Shown: positions 54,884-63,941, counted from the first letter of the stretch. The stretch is DNA of 64,000 nucleotides from DATEPR01 sp036491115 (GCA_036491115.1 DASXCQ010000071.1:61606-125605), one strand, 5' to 3'. The notes: generated from the letters alone by a model not told the origin. A program made the numbers and translations.

Positions 54884-56184
54884 GTGCGCCGCAGCTTCCC
54901 GTAGAGCCGCCGCAGCGGCGCCGACCAGCGCAACAGCTTGGTACCGCGCAGCGCGTCCAGTTCCCGCTGCGACTCGGCGAGCCGCGTGGCCAGCTCCTGG
55001 TCGACCGGCTCGGCCACGGGCTCGACCGTCGGCATGCCCGGTGCGGCGAGCGTGTCGGCCAGCGACTCGACCAGCCGCCGCCGCTCCAGCATCATCCGCT
55101 GTCGCAGCCGCTCGTGCGAGATCCGCAGTGCCCGGTTCTCGGCCGCCAACTGGGCGATCCGGACGTCCGCCGACACGGGGTGGCCGTGCGTGGTGACGAG
55201 CTCCGCCACGCGGTCCAGGTGCTCGGTCAGCCCGGCGACGGCCGATTCGACGTCGGACACCGCCACCGCATCCGGCGCCGTGCCCGGCTCGCTGACCACC
55301 TGCTCCGGCCGGCCGAACTCCAACGCCACCGCACCGTCCACTCCGGACCGGTCGAGCAGCGCCCACGGCCTGCCCAACCCGGCCGCGACGGCCGCGACGT
55401 GCTCGTCGGCGGCGATCACCGCCCGCGCGCCTGCCAGTACCGCGAGCCGGTCCTCCAGCACCAGGTCGGCGGGCAGCACGGTCGCCCAGGACACGCCGCC
55501 TTCGACGGGTGCGGTCGGCAGTACCACGACGTGCCCGTCGCCGGTCGACGCCAACCCGGCGAGGTCACCGCCGGGGGCGTGCACCACGGTGTAGTCGTTG
55601 TCCGGGACCAGTTTCAGTTGGCGCAACACCCGCAACCGGCTGGCCAGTACGGATCCGTCCACCACCGCACCGGCGAGCACGCCGGGGTGCGCCACGACGG
55701 GCACGTCGACACCGGCCGCACGCAGCCGCCGCGCCGACTCGCCGTCCCGCACCGAAGGGCACGGTTGCGCCGTGACCGCGGCCGCCAGGTCGGCCGGCAC
55801 GTCGCCCGCCACCCGCACCGCGGTCCAGACCACGTTCGGCCCACCACAGGCGAACAACGGCGGAGCCGCGGCCGCGTCCGATGTGCCGTAACGGGAGACG
55901 AGCTCGTCCGCCGTGCTGTCCACCGGGAAACCGGGACACACCACGGTGATCCACCCGTCGTCGCCGGTCGACGTCCCCAGCAGCGGCAGCACGGCCAGCC
56001 CGCCGTCGGTGATCGAGGGCCGCAGCGCGCCGAAGGGCGCACACACGGTGACCCGGTGATCAGGCAACCGGCGGCGCAGTTCCCGGTCCAGCACCCTGGA
56101 CAGCACCTGGTCGCCCAGCCCGGGAAGGTCCGCACTACCCCGGACGAACACGACACCGGCAGGGTGCGACGGAGGTGGAGGCAC
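54880..56184 (-). CDS. Polysaccharide pyruvyltransferase-like protein with coiled-coil tail
   Basis: 434 residues. The fold is GT-B-like: GDQVLSRVLDRELRRRLP at the start, CGGPNVVWTAVRVAGD, and EDRLAVLAGARAVIAADEHVAAVAAGLGRPWALLD near residues 240-280, which together resemble pyruvyltransferase (CsaB-like) proteins. A C-terminal coiled coil ends LRGTKLLRWSAPLRRLYGKLR, a tail common in actinobacterial glycan enzymes. It may add pyruvate ketals or sugars to a cell-wall polymer. Coupled to the downstream glycosyltransferase. Confidence 0.7.
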   Translation of the reverse strand: MPPPPSHPAGVVFVRGSADLPGLGDQVLSRVLDRELRRRLPDHRVTVCAPFGALRPSITDGGLAVLPLLGTSTGDDGWITVVCPGFPVDSTADELVSRYGTSDAAAAPPLFACGGPNVVWTAVRVAGDVPADLAAAVTAQPCPSVRDGESARRLRAAGVDVPVVAHPGVLAGAVVDGSVLASRLRVLRQLKLVPDNDYTVVHAPGGDLAGLASTGDGHVVVLPTAPVEGGVSWATVLPADLVLEDRLAVLAGARAVIAADEHVAAVAAGLGRPWALLDRSGVDGAVALEFGRPEQVVSEPGTAPDAVAVSDVESAVAGLTEHLDRVAELVTTHGHPVSADVRIAQLAAENRALRISHERLRQRMMLERRRLVESLADTLAAPGMPTVEPVAEPVDQELATRLAESQRELDALRGTKLLRWSAPLRRLYGKLRRT

Positions 56185-56235
56185 GCCGCACTCTAACGCG
56201 AGCCGTTCGGCCGCGTAGTGAATCGGCCGAACGGC

Positions 56236-57537
56236 TCACGGCGCCGGGTGCGCCGCCAGGTACGAACGGATGCCGCTGATGACCTCTGGGCGCAGGAACG
56301 GAGCGTCACCGGCCGCGAGCACCCGCTCCACCAGCTCGATGACGATGATCTTCCCGCCGGCCAGCACCGACTCGACGGCGGCCTGGTCGGTGTCGATCGT
56401 CGCGTAGTCGATCGCGGTCGCGTCGCTGAACACGGCCGGTAGGTAGCGGGTGGCGTGCGCCAGGAACGAGTCGCCCAGCAGCGCCGTCGGCTCGGTCACC
56501 ATGCCCGTGGTCGGTGGACCGCCGAACTTGGTGGCCTTCGGCATGTCGGCCAGGGTCGGGCCGGTTCGGTCGGCGCCGCCGTCCGGACCCAGCGAGTAGT
56601 GGATCTCGGTGTCCAGGCCGGTGCTGGCGATCATCGGTGGCAGGTCGGCACCCGGTTTGACCACGCCGTCGGGGACCGACTGCCAGGTGCTCGTGATGCC
56701 CGGACGGATCTGGTTGGCCACCGCTCCCAGCATCACCAGGGAGCCCAGGTCGTTCCAGTGCGTGTCCTGCTTGTAGTAGACCGGCCTGCCCGACTCGACC
56801 GCCGCTTCGGCCAGTCCTGGTCTCAGGTCCAGGGCTTTGTCGGTGCCCACCACGCCCTGCCAGAACGGGCCGCTCGCCTGGGCTGCGCAGTCCTTGTCCG
56901 GGTAGGTGGCGGGCAGGTTCGCTGGTTCGGCTGTGCTCTTGTCCGGTGCCACCACGAGGATCAGTTGCCTGCCCGAGGCTTCGATCGCCTGCCTGAGTGT
57001 GGTCAGGTCGTGAATGGTTGCGGAGATCGGCTGGTCGGGGTCGCATTTGGACGTCATGTCCTGGGCGTAGTAGAGCCAGCCGTTCTTGCCTTCGATGACC
57101 TGGGAGTAGTCGGCTTGGCCGCCGTTGAGGGGGTCCGGTGGTTGTGGTGGCGTCTGGACCGGGGCGATCGGGCCGATCTGTCCGCCTGTCGGTTGGCGGT
57201 CGGTGCCGGAGAAGGCCGGGGGTTCGCCGAAGACGTTCTGACTGATGCCCGCTTCGGCGTGTACGCCTGCTTGGCGGCCTGGGAGGTTGTCCGTGGCCCA
57301 GTTGGGCAGCGCGGTGAAGAAGCCCCATCCCTTGGTGATGCCGGGGAAGGCCGCCAGTCTGTGGTTCTCGAAGGCTGCCGGCCGTACGCCTACCGCGTAG
57401 GCGGCGGCCGGGATGAGGAAGAAGATCACGGCGCAGATCAGGGCAGTTCGTTGTCTGCGGGCGTGTCGTGGACGGTGGAGCGGGTGGTCCCTGTGCAGGA
57501 ACGACTCGGGGATCGGGGGGAGATCCGTCGGTCGCAC
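56236..57537 (-). CDS. AlgX/AlgJ-like SGNH-type acetyltransferase/hydrolase
   Basis: 433 residues. One N-terminal membrane anchor (TALICAVIFFLIPAAAYAVG, about 31-50) is followed by an extracytoplasmic SGNH-like domain. The catalytic pieces are visible as QVIEGKNGWLYYAQD, the Asp-His pair in YYKQDTHWNDLGSL, and the Ser in ALLGDSFLAHA. Family members O-acetylate exopolysaccharides outside the cell. It is a plausible modifier of the polymer made by the neighbouring glycosyltransferase. GTG start with weak ribosome site. Confidence 0.85.
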   Translation of the reverse strand: MRPTDLPPIPESFLHRDHPLHRPRHARRQRTALICAVIFFLIPAAAYAVGVRPAAFENHRLAAFPGITKGWGFFTALPNWATDNLPGRQAGVHAEAGISQNVFGEPPAFSGTDRQPTGGQIGPIAPVQTPPQPPDPLNGGQADYSQVIEGKNGWLYYAQDMTSKCDPDQPISATIHDLTTLRQAIEASGRQLILVVAPDKSTAEPANLPATYPDKDCAAQASGPFWQGVVGTDKALDLRPGLAEAAVESGRPVYYKQDTHWNDLGSLVMLGAVANQIRPGITSTWQSVPDGVVKPGADLPPMIASTGLDTEIHYSLGPDGGADRTGPTLADMPKATKFGGPPTTGMVTEPTALLGDSFLAHATRYLPAVFSDATAIDYATIDTDQAAVESVLAGGKIIVIELVERVLAAGDAPFLRPEVISGIRSYLAAHPAP

Positions 57538-57584
57538 CTGGTCAGGGTAACCCGTGGTATGGGTGGTTCCTGGTGAATTCGCTC

Positions 57585-57617
57585 CTGGGCCGGGCCCTCG
57601 GTGAGGGCCCGGCCCAG
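57585..57617 (-). terminator. Very strong hairpin after the beta-helix gene
   Basis: Fifteen-base perfect stem CTGGGCCGGGCCCTC / GAGGGCCCGGCCCAG with a GGT loop, 7 bases after the stop of the minus-strand secreted protein gene and 47 bases before the next minus-strand gene. Confidence 0.87.
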
Positions 57618-57624
57618 GGTGCGG

Positions 57625-59472
57625 TTACGGGAAGCTGACCACGTTGCTCGGGCCGTGGTTGTTGACATCGACGGGGGCGCCTACTCCGTTGATCACCGAG
57701 TCGATGCCGCCGTTGGCGTTCAGGAAGACCGTCAGGAGGTCGTGGAACCGGACTCCTGGCCTGGTGGGTGACTGGAATGCCATGGCGTTGTGGATGTCGG
57801 CGCCCTGGTTGAAGAACGAGTAGCTGCCCATGCCGAAGCCCTGGAACCTGGTCACCCTGTTGGTGACCAGGAAGGCCGGGAAGCCGTTCTGGGTCGGGCT
57901 GGCCATCCACGCAGCCTGGTCGGGCACCTCGTACGGGTTCTCGTTCTGGAAGAACAGGACGAATCCGTCCTGGCCGTTCCAGATCGTCTCGTACTTGAGG
58001 AAGTGCTCGACGAACAGGCCCAGTGCGGACACGTGGTCACCGTTGACCACGACGCCGGTCGACGCCGGGTCGCCGGTGAACGTGCCGGCACCGGCACCGT
58101 GGTCGGCTCGCCAGGCCCAGATGTCGTCCAGGATCGAGTTGTCGCTGTTGTCGATCATCGCCGTGGTGGCCGAGCCGGCTGTCGCGCCGCCGATCCGGAA
58201 GAACACGTCGTCGACGGTGACCGGGTCGTTCGCCCTGCCGTGGTGCTGGCCCGGGCGGCCGATGTTGAGCAGCACCGGCGAGGTGACCGGGCCGGCGTCG
58301 AAGAGCAGGCCGGACAGGTTCACGCCGCGTACGTCATCGACATTCATGGTGACGTTGCCGTGCTGGGGGACCAGGGTCGGGAAGCCCAGTCCGATGATCT
58401 TGGTGTCCGCCCTGGTCACGTCGATCGTCTGCGGGACCTGGTAGACGCCCGGCGTGAACAGCAGGTTGTCACCGTGGTGCAGGGCGTTGTTGATGTCGCG
58501 CACCGAGCTGGTCGCGTTGACCACGTAGAACGAGCTCAGCGGCAGCGAGGTGCCCGGCGTGTTGCCGTTCGCCCAGCTCGGACCGCTGGTGTTGCGCTGC
58601 GGCGAGGGCACGAACACGCGGAAGTGGTTGGCCGAGTCCAGGTACAGGTACGGCTCTTCCTCGGTGTTCTGGCAGGTGGCCAGCGTGGTGTACGGGCCGG
58701 CGCCCGCAGGATCACCGAACGCCTGCGCGGGCGCGCCCGGGTCACCGCAGAACACCTGGTTCCACACGCCGTTGCTCCAGCCGTCCACGTTGCTGTCGCG
58801 CACGATGAACTGCTGCTGCGAACCGTTGATGATCGTGCCGCCGCTGAACGACGAGTCCGCGATGAACCCGCCGCTGGCGAAGTCGGGGGAACCGTCGCAG
58901 AAGTCCATCAGGGTCAACCCGCCGTTGATCGCCACCCGGCGCATCGGCGCCGCCTGGGAGACGGCCCACATGTCGTTGCCGGTGAAGCAGCCGCTCGTGC
59001 CGGCCACGTTGATCGTCAGGTTCGACACCGACCGCCAGAAGTTGACCAGCGCCGTGCAGTTGGTCTGGTCGCCGTTCTCGCACTGGTTGAAGGCGTCGAT
59101 CGTGCCGTTGATGACGACCTGCTTCGGGTTCTGCCCGAGGCCGGCGATGCTGGTGTAGTAGCCGACCGTGATCTTGAGCGGGTCGTCAGCCGTGCCGTAG
59201 GTGCCCGGCGCGAACAGGATCGCGTACCGCTGCGTGCCGAACTGGTTGGGCACCTGCTGCGCCGCGATCGCGTCCAGCTTGCTCTGGATGGTGCTCACCG
59301 GCATGTCCGGCGTGAACACCAGCACGTTGGGTCCGAGGCTGCCGCCGGTGGCCGGCGGTCGGTCGGACCCCGATAATCCCGTCTGGCCCTGTGCCGAGGT
59401 GGGCACGAGCGCCAGGCCGAGCGCCGCGAGAACCGCGGCGAGGATGACGAAGAGGCGTGATTGTCCGGTCAT
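57625..59472 (-). CDS. Secreted parallel beta-helix protein (pectate-lyase-like fold)
   Basis: 615 residues. A signal peptide (SRLFVILAAVLAALGLALVP then SAQGQ, cleavage near residue 30) is followed by right-handed beta-helix sequence: YAILFAPGTYGT, TSIAGLGQNPKQVVINGTI, DNLLFTPGVYQVPQTI, IIGLGFPTLVPQHG, with many short IDNSDNSILDDIWAW-type turns. Homologues in Streptomyces are often named adenylyl cyclase or coagulation-factor-like without proof; glycan cleavage is more likely. GGAGGG 10 bases before the ATG. A LacI-type palindrome lies 43-57 bases upstream. Confidence 0.83.
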   Translation of the reverse strand: MTGQSRLFVILAAVLAALGLALVPTSAQGQTGLSGSDRPPATGGSLGPNVLVFTPDMPVSTIQSKLDAIAAQQVPNQFGTQRYAILFAPGTYGTADDPLKITVGYYTSIAGLGQNPKQVVINGTIDAFNQCENGDQTNCTALVNFWRSVSNLTINVAGTSGCFTGNDMWAVSQAAPMRRVAINGGLTLMDFCDGSPDFASGGFIADSSFSGGTIINGSQQQFIVRDSNVDGWSNGVWNQVFCGDPGAPAQAFGDPAGAGPYTTLATCQNTEEEPYLYLDSANHFRVFVPSPQRNTSGPSWANGNTPGTSLPLSSFYVVNATSSVRDINNALHHGDNLLFTPGVYQVPQTIDVTRADTKIIGLGFPTLVPQHGNVTMNVDDVRGVNLSGLLFDAGPVTSPVLLNIGRPGQHHGRANDPVTVDDVFFRIGGATAGSATTAMIDNSDNSILDDIWAWRADHGAGAGTFTGDPASTGVVVNGDHVSALGLFVEHFLKYETIWNGQDGFVLFFQNENPYEVPDQAAWMASPTQNGFPAFLVTNRVTRFQGFGMGSYSFFNQGADIHNAMAFQSPTRPGVRFHDLLTVFLNANGGIDSVINGVGAPVDVNNHGPSNVVSFP

Positions 59473-59515
59473 GTGCTCGCCCTCCGTTGGGTACGAGACA
59501 GTGAGCCCAGCGCTC

Positions 59516-59529
59516 TGAGAGCGCTCTCA
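59516..59529. promoter_or_regulatory. LacI-family operator-like palindrome TGAGAGCGCTCTCA
   Basis: A perfect 14-base palindrome upstream of the secreted beta-helix gene. It differs from the Streptomyces CebR operator I recall (TGGGAGCGCTCCCA) at one symmetric position, so a LacI-type carbohydrate repressor encoded elsewhere probably controls this gene. Confidence 0.75.
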
Positions 59530-59572
59530 ATGACGGGAGTCAACCCGCGCCGTGACGGCCGTGTCAAGCCAC

Positions 59573-62452
59573 TCAGCCGGTGGCGCAGGTGTTCTCGAAC
59601 GGCACACCGGGCACGTCGACCGCCCAGTCCTGCGGTCCGAGCTCTCCGGCCCTGGTACACGCCGTCCCGAGGGCGCCGGCCCGCAGCTGGTTCACCGGGC
59701 TCAGATCCCACAGTTCGACCCCGGTCAGGCTGGTCGTGACCAGCGTGCGGCCGTCCGGTGTGAACGCTGTGTGCGCCACCTCGCCGATCGACGCCGGCAG
59801 GTGGTCCAGGAGCCGGGCCTGCGACGTGTCGGCGAGGTCGTAGAGCAGGACGGTCCCCCCGATGCCTGTCACGGCGGCGATGTGCCCGTCCGGCGAGATG
59901 GCCGCCGCCGGGGTGTCGTCCGGCGTCGTGATCGGCGGCCCGAGCCGTGCCGGGACCTGCCCGCGGGTGACGTTCCACAGCGTGAAGTAGCCGGCGGAGG
60001 CGGCATCCAGCGTGCGGCCGTCGGCCAGGAACGCCACCGAGTCCACCGGTCCCGCGTCACCGCTGAAGGGCCCGGCGAGCTTCCTGACGTGCAGCGGATC
60101 CGACACGTCCCACAGCGCGATCGTGGTGTCGTAGCTACCGGTGGCCAGCGTGCGGCCATCCGGCGAGAACGCGGCACCGAACACGGTCGACTGCTCGCCG
60201 AAGGCCGTGCCGCCGAGCCGGCGCGGGTGCCTCGGGTCGGCCAGCGACCACAGGGTCGTCACGTCGGCCGCGGTGGCCAACGTCCGGCCGTCGGGGCTCA
60301 GCTCCACGTCGTCCACGATCTGCGGGTCGTCCGGATCCCCGATCCGCAGCGGCCCGGCCAGCCGCCGGACGTGGGCCGGATGACTGACGTCCCAGATGTT
60401 CACCCCCGCGCCGGGCTGGTCGCCGTTGGTGACCGTGACCAGGATCGACCCGTTCGGCGACAGGGCGAGCGAGTCGACCGGCAACGGCTGCGCCGGCGTG
60501 GCACCGAGCCGCCGGGCGCGGTCGGGATCGGTGACGTCCCACAGGTCGACGCCGGACCGGTCACCGAACGCGAGCGTCCTGCCGTTCGCCGAGATCTCCA
60601 CCGGCGACGGGCCGTCGTTGCCCGGCAACGGAATCCGCCTCGTCTGTCGCGGCTGGCCCTCGCCGTCGACGTTCCAGAGCACCGCGGTGGCGTCATCGGA
60701 GCCGGACGCCAGCGTGCTCCCGTCCGGCGAGAACGCGAGCGTCTCGACGATGTCGGTGTGCCCGGTCATCGTGGTCCGCTGGCTGGCCCCGTTCGCGCCG
60801 ACATTCCACACCGCCACACTGTGATTGCCGCCTGCCGTGGCCAGCGTGCGGCTGTCCGGCGAGAAGGCGAAGATCCCGACGGTGTCACTGGTGCCGAAAG
60901 GATGGCCGACGGCACGCAGGCGGGTCGGATCGCTGACGTCCCACAGGCGTGCCGCGCCACCGACGAGATCCGAGGTCACCAGGAAATGACCGTTGGGGGA
61001 CAACGCCATCTGGATGGTGGACCCTTCCGGTCCGACGGTGGTCGACCCGAGACGTTTCGGGTGGGCGGGATCGCTGATGTCCCAGACGACACACTGCCCG
61101 TTGACACTGGTGGCGAGCACACGGCTGTTGCCGGAGAACGCGAGTTGGTCGACGGCACCGTAGGGGGCGAGCGAGAAGGCGTTCACCAGCCGGGGTTTCG
61201 CCGGGTCGTCGACGTTCCACAGCAGATTGCGGCGGGCGTTGATGTCCGGGAAGTACTGGCCGCCCGCGACCGCGAGCAGGTGCCCGTCCGGCGAGAACGC
61301 CACGGTGTGGACCGGCAGGTCGAACCGCAGCGGCTGGCCCAACCGGGTCGGCCGGTTCGGATCGGTGACGTTCCAGAGCTGGACGGTCCCCTCGTCCCCG
61401 GCGGTGGCCAGGACGCGTCCGTTCGGTGAGAAGGCGACCGTGCGGATGCGGCTCTGGCCGGTCAGCGTGGGGCCGACCCGCTGCGGCGCGCCGTCGTGCT
61501 GCCCGGTCGCCCAGAGCTGGACGAAGCCGTCCAGGCCGCCGGTGGCGATGAGCCGGCCGTCGTGGGAGTAGGCGACGGCCTCGACGATGCCGGTGTGGCC
61601 GGTCAGGGTGGCCCGGAAGGGGTTGTTGGCGAGCGTCTCGGTCAGGCCGGCGGTGGTGACGGCTCCCGGGCTCAGCCGGGCGGCGGCGATGCCGAGTTGG
61701 AGGGACGAGCGAGGATCGCTGGCGCGGAGCTGGTCGGCCTGGGCGAGCAGGCTCCGGGCGACGACGAGACGCTGCGCCGCGAGGGTCCTCGCTTGCGCCG
61801 CCTCGGCCTGCCGCTGGGCGGTTTGGGCCTGGTCCCGCTGGTTGAACGCGACGAACGAGGCCATCAGAGCCGCCACGAGCAACACCACCAGCGAGGCGAC
61901 ACCACCGCGCGCCAGCCGCATGGCCCGCCGATGCTGCCGGATGTGCTCGCCGACCAAGGTGTCCTTCGGCACCTGCCGGATCGCCGAGGCGACATCGGCG
62001 ACAGATTCCCGTAGTCGTGGGTTGGACTGGTCCACCTGGGTGACGTTGCGCAGCCACCGCAGATCCACCCAGCGCGGTTCCTCGCGAAAAGCCCCACGCA
62101 GCGCAGGCGGCAACGCGGCGTCCTCACCCTCCCAGGTGAACTCCCCCTCGGTGAGCACGACGAGAATCCGCTCGTCGTCCCGATGATCCCGCCACCACTG
62201 GACTTCCCGGTTGACCCAGGACGAGGCGGCCGCGGTGGGCGACGCGAGCAACACGAACCACGCGGACTCCGAGAGCGCCCGCTCGATCGAGGTCCACAAA
62301 CCCGCGTTGGCCTGCAGATTCGCGTTGTCCCGAAAGACCCGCAGCGCCCGAGCCCGATACCAGGGCTTCGCGAACCGCTGCAAGCCCACCTGCACCGCAG
62401 GCGCCAACGTCCCGTCCAACGCGTGACTGTACGAAACAAACGCGTCATACAC
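59573..62452 (-). CDS. TIR domain - transmembrane - 14-blade WD40 protein
   Basis: 959 residues from the GTG at 62452 (AGGGGG 9 bases upstream); longer frames upstream look non-coding. TIR domain at 3-160: DAFVSYSH and the probable NADase Glu83 in SSWVNREVQWW. One membrane helix (183-203), an Ala/Gln-rich coiled coil (205-260), then 14 WD40 repeats (282 to about 925; for example GHTDIVETLAFSPDGSTLAS), enough for two seven-bladed propellers. No NACHT or other ATPase is present. Such architectures are candidates for immune or stress signalling; the real role is unknown. Confidence 0.88.
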   Translation of the reverse strand: MYDAFVSYSHALDGTLAPAVQVGLQRFAKPWYRARALRVFRDNANLQANAGLWTSIERALSESAWFVLLASPTAAASSWVNREVQWWRDHRDDERILVVLTEGEFTWEGEDAALPPALRGAFREEPRWVDLRWLRNVTQVDQSNPRLRESVADVASAIRQVPKDTLVGEHIRQHRRAMRLARGGVASLVVLLVAALMASFVAFNQRDQAQTAQRQAEAAQARTLAAQRLVVARSLLAQADQLRASDPRSSLQLGIAAARLSPGAVTTAGLTETLANNPFRATLTGHTGIVEAVAYSHDGRLIATGGLDGFVQLWATGQHDGAPQRVGPTLTGQSRIRTVAFSPNGRVLATAGDEGTVQLWNVTDPNRPTRLGQPLRFDLPVHTVAFSPDGHLLAVAGGQYFPDINARRNLLWNVDDPAKPRLVNAFSLAPYGAVDQLAFSGNSRVLATSVNGQCVVWDISDPAHPKRLGSTTVGPEGSTIQMALSPNGHFLVTSDLVGGAARLWDVSDPTRLRAVGHPFGTSDTVGIFAFSPDSRTLATAGGNHSVAVWNVGANGASQRTTMTGHTDIVETLAFSPDGSTLASGSDDATAVLWNVDGEGQPRQTRRIPLPGNDGPSPVEISANGRTLAFGDRSGVDLWDVTDPDRARRLGATPAQPLPVDSLALSPNGSILVTVTNGDQPGAGVNIWDVSHPAHVRRLAGPLRIGDPDDPQIVDDVELSPDGRTLATAADVTTLWSLADPRHPRRLGGTAFGEQSTVFGAAFSPDGRTLATGSYDTTIALWDVSDPLHVRKLAGPFSGDAGPVDSVAFLADGRTLDAASAGYFTLWNVTRGQVPARLGPPITTPDDTPAAAISPDGHIAAVTGIGGTVLLYDLADTSQARLLDHLPASIGEVAHTAFTPDGRTLVTTSLTGVELWDLSPVNQLRAGALGTACTRAGELGPQDWAVDVPGVPFENTCATG

Positions 62453-63017
62453 CCCAGACCACCCCCTCGTCCCCTCACGGTAGCGAATGAGTAACCCGCT
62501 CCTCAGTTCTTGGGCCGGCACGCTGAGCCGTCGCATGCGGTCCGGCCCGGCGCGGGTGGACGCATACAGCGCGCTCGGCAGCGGCCGCGAGATCCGGGCT
62601 GAACGTGATCCCGCGTGCGTACGCGACGGCGCGATATCGGATCTCAATTTCGCCGAGCGTCTTTGGCCCTCGGAGGTCAGATGGCGAACGTGTTCGTGGC
62701 TTCCATCAGCGAGGATGTCGCGAACTGCGTGCGGGCGCAGGTCGACGGCGGCCAGCGTGTTCAGTGGCAACCATCCCTGGATGAGATGATCTTCGCGGCT
62801 CTCCGCGTCAGCTCTGTCGATCGTCGCCAGGTCTCTTCCTCAAGTTCGCGCCGGAGCAGCAGCCTGCATCAGACGGGCTTGGACCGATCTGTGGCCGACC
62901 GTAGACGCCGAGCATGTTGACGAGAAGTCGCCAACCGCTCACGGATCGTCGTCGCAGCCGCTACGCTCTGCGTGACCGGTAGATGAGTTCGGTCAACGCC
63001 GTGTGTGACGCAGCGCC
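62453..63017. other. Mostly gene-free stretch with a possible decayed gene start at 62681
   Basis: 565 bases. A GGAGG site at 62672-62676 precedes an ATG at 62681 that encodes ANVFVASISEDVANCVRAQV and QWQPSLDEMIFAALRV, protein-like for about 45 residues and then Ser/Arg-rich non-coding sequence to a stop at 62920. I read it as a truncated or frameshifted remnant of an unknown gene. Nothing else is recognisable here. Confidence 0.35.
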
Positions 63018-63351
63018 ATGACGCGGATGGGGGCGAGCGACATCAGGCAGGCACATACATCGGGGCGGCGACTGGTGCCGGTGCTTCTGGACATCGATGA
63101 GTTCAACCGATTACCCGGTCAAGTGTTCGCGGCATCACGGTCGGCGCATTCCGGCCAGGTCGAAATGGTGTTCGAGCAATACTATTTATCTCTACCTTGC
63201 TGACGTCGACGGACGCAGAGTTGAGGCGCCGCTCAATGTAATTCAACAAGATAGACTAATCTGGGATCTGCTGTACAACGGAATCCGGTACTCGATAATC
63301 CAGGGCGCGGCGCTAAGGGGTACCGCTCGGCACTACTTCACTGTCGGATAG
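63018..63351 (+). pseudogene. Frameshifted small ORF of unknown family
   Basis: Two overlapping frames read as one protein if a shift is placed at about 63177-63190. The first gives RRLVPVLLDIDEFNRLPGQV and SGQVEMVFEQYYL and then stops; the second continues YLYLADVDGRRVEAPLNVIQ and LLYNGIRYSIIQGAALRG to a TAG at 63349-63351. Local codon use is less GC-rich than the window average, hinting at transfer. No family recognised. Confidence 0.4.
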
Positions 63352-63537
63352 CGCACGAGCGAAAATGTTGTCGCTAATTCTCGGTAAGTCGGCGTGCCGT
63401 GGGTGTATTTCGCACCCAAGCTACGCCGCCGAGCTGTCCCGACGGCCGATTTCGACAGGTTGAGTCGGTCCCTTTCGGTAGGCGTGAGGGTTTGGCCGGG
63501 TGCACTCCAGCGACTACTTGGAAGGGAATGATGAATC

Positions 63538-63830
63538 ATGACCGATCGAACAAATCGAGCCCGGCGAGATGCGATCCGCGCCGAGTACGCCGCCGAAGAG
63601 ACCGAGTCCACCGAAGCCGAGGCAGTCGAAATGAGCAAGCCGTCGTGTCAGTGCGTGTCCCGGCGTCACTTGCCGAAGCACTCAAGGCCAAGGCGGCGAC
63701 CGAACATGTTCCGACATCGGCTCTGGTCCGCCGACTTCTCACCCAGGCGGTTCAGGAACCACCTGATACCGCGCTGACTGTCGAGCAGGTCGAAGAGATC
63801 GCGCGGAGGGTGTTCCGCGAGTCCGCGTAA
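63538..63830 (+). pseudogene. Ribbon-helix-helix/antitoxin-like gene with a 1-base frameshift
   Basis: From the ATG at 63538 (GGAAGGG upstream) the frame reads TDRTNRARRDAIRAEYAAEE and EAEAVEMSKP, then degenerates. Another frame takes over at once with VVSVRVPASLAEALKAKAAT, HVPTSALVRRLLTQAVQ and LTVEQVEEIARRVFRESA. One extra G near 63639-63642 (AAGCCG GTCGTG instead of AAGCCGTCGTG) would restore one 97-residue protein with a CopG/RHH-type DNA-binding domain. It is either a pseudogene or a sequencing error; the toxin partner is not visible. Confidence 0.65.
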
Positions 63831-63858
63831 GTCGGACGCCGCCAGGTAGGTGGCACAG

Positions 63859-63873
63859 CCCCATCACATGGGG
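63859..63873. terminator. Small hairpin after the RHH-like gene
   Basis: A 6-base perfect stem CCCCAT / ATGGGG with a CAC loop, 29 bases after the stop at 63830, followed by TTGT. It is a weak candidate terminator. Confidence 0.45.
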
Positions 63874-63898
63874 TTGTCGCGGTGTTCCTGCCCGGTAG

Positions 63899-63941
63899 TT
63901 GGGTGCAACTCATGCCCATATCGCGAACAACTCGCACCCAA
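63899..63941. promoter_or_regulatory. Inverted repeat TTGGGTGC ... GCACCCAA near the right edge
   Basis: Eight-base arms at 63899-63906 and 63934-63941. The left arm is inside a smaller AGTTG-GGTG-CAACT symmetry, and GGGTGC occurs again near the window end. A direct repeat GATCAACT follows at about 63943-63961. This looks like a promoter/operator for a gene beyond the window. Confidence 0.4.

Noticed and set aside
55114..56196. Plus-strand 360-codon frame opposite the pyruvyltransferase-like gene
   Set aside because: Low-complexity shadow frame; the minus-strand gene has coupled neighbours and recognisable features.
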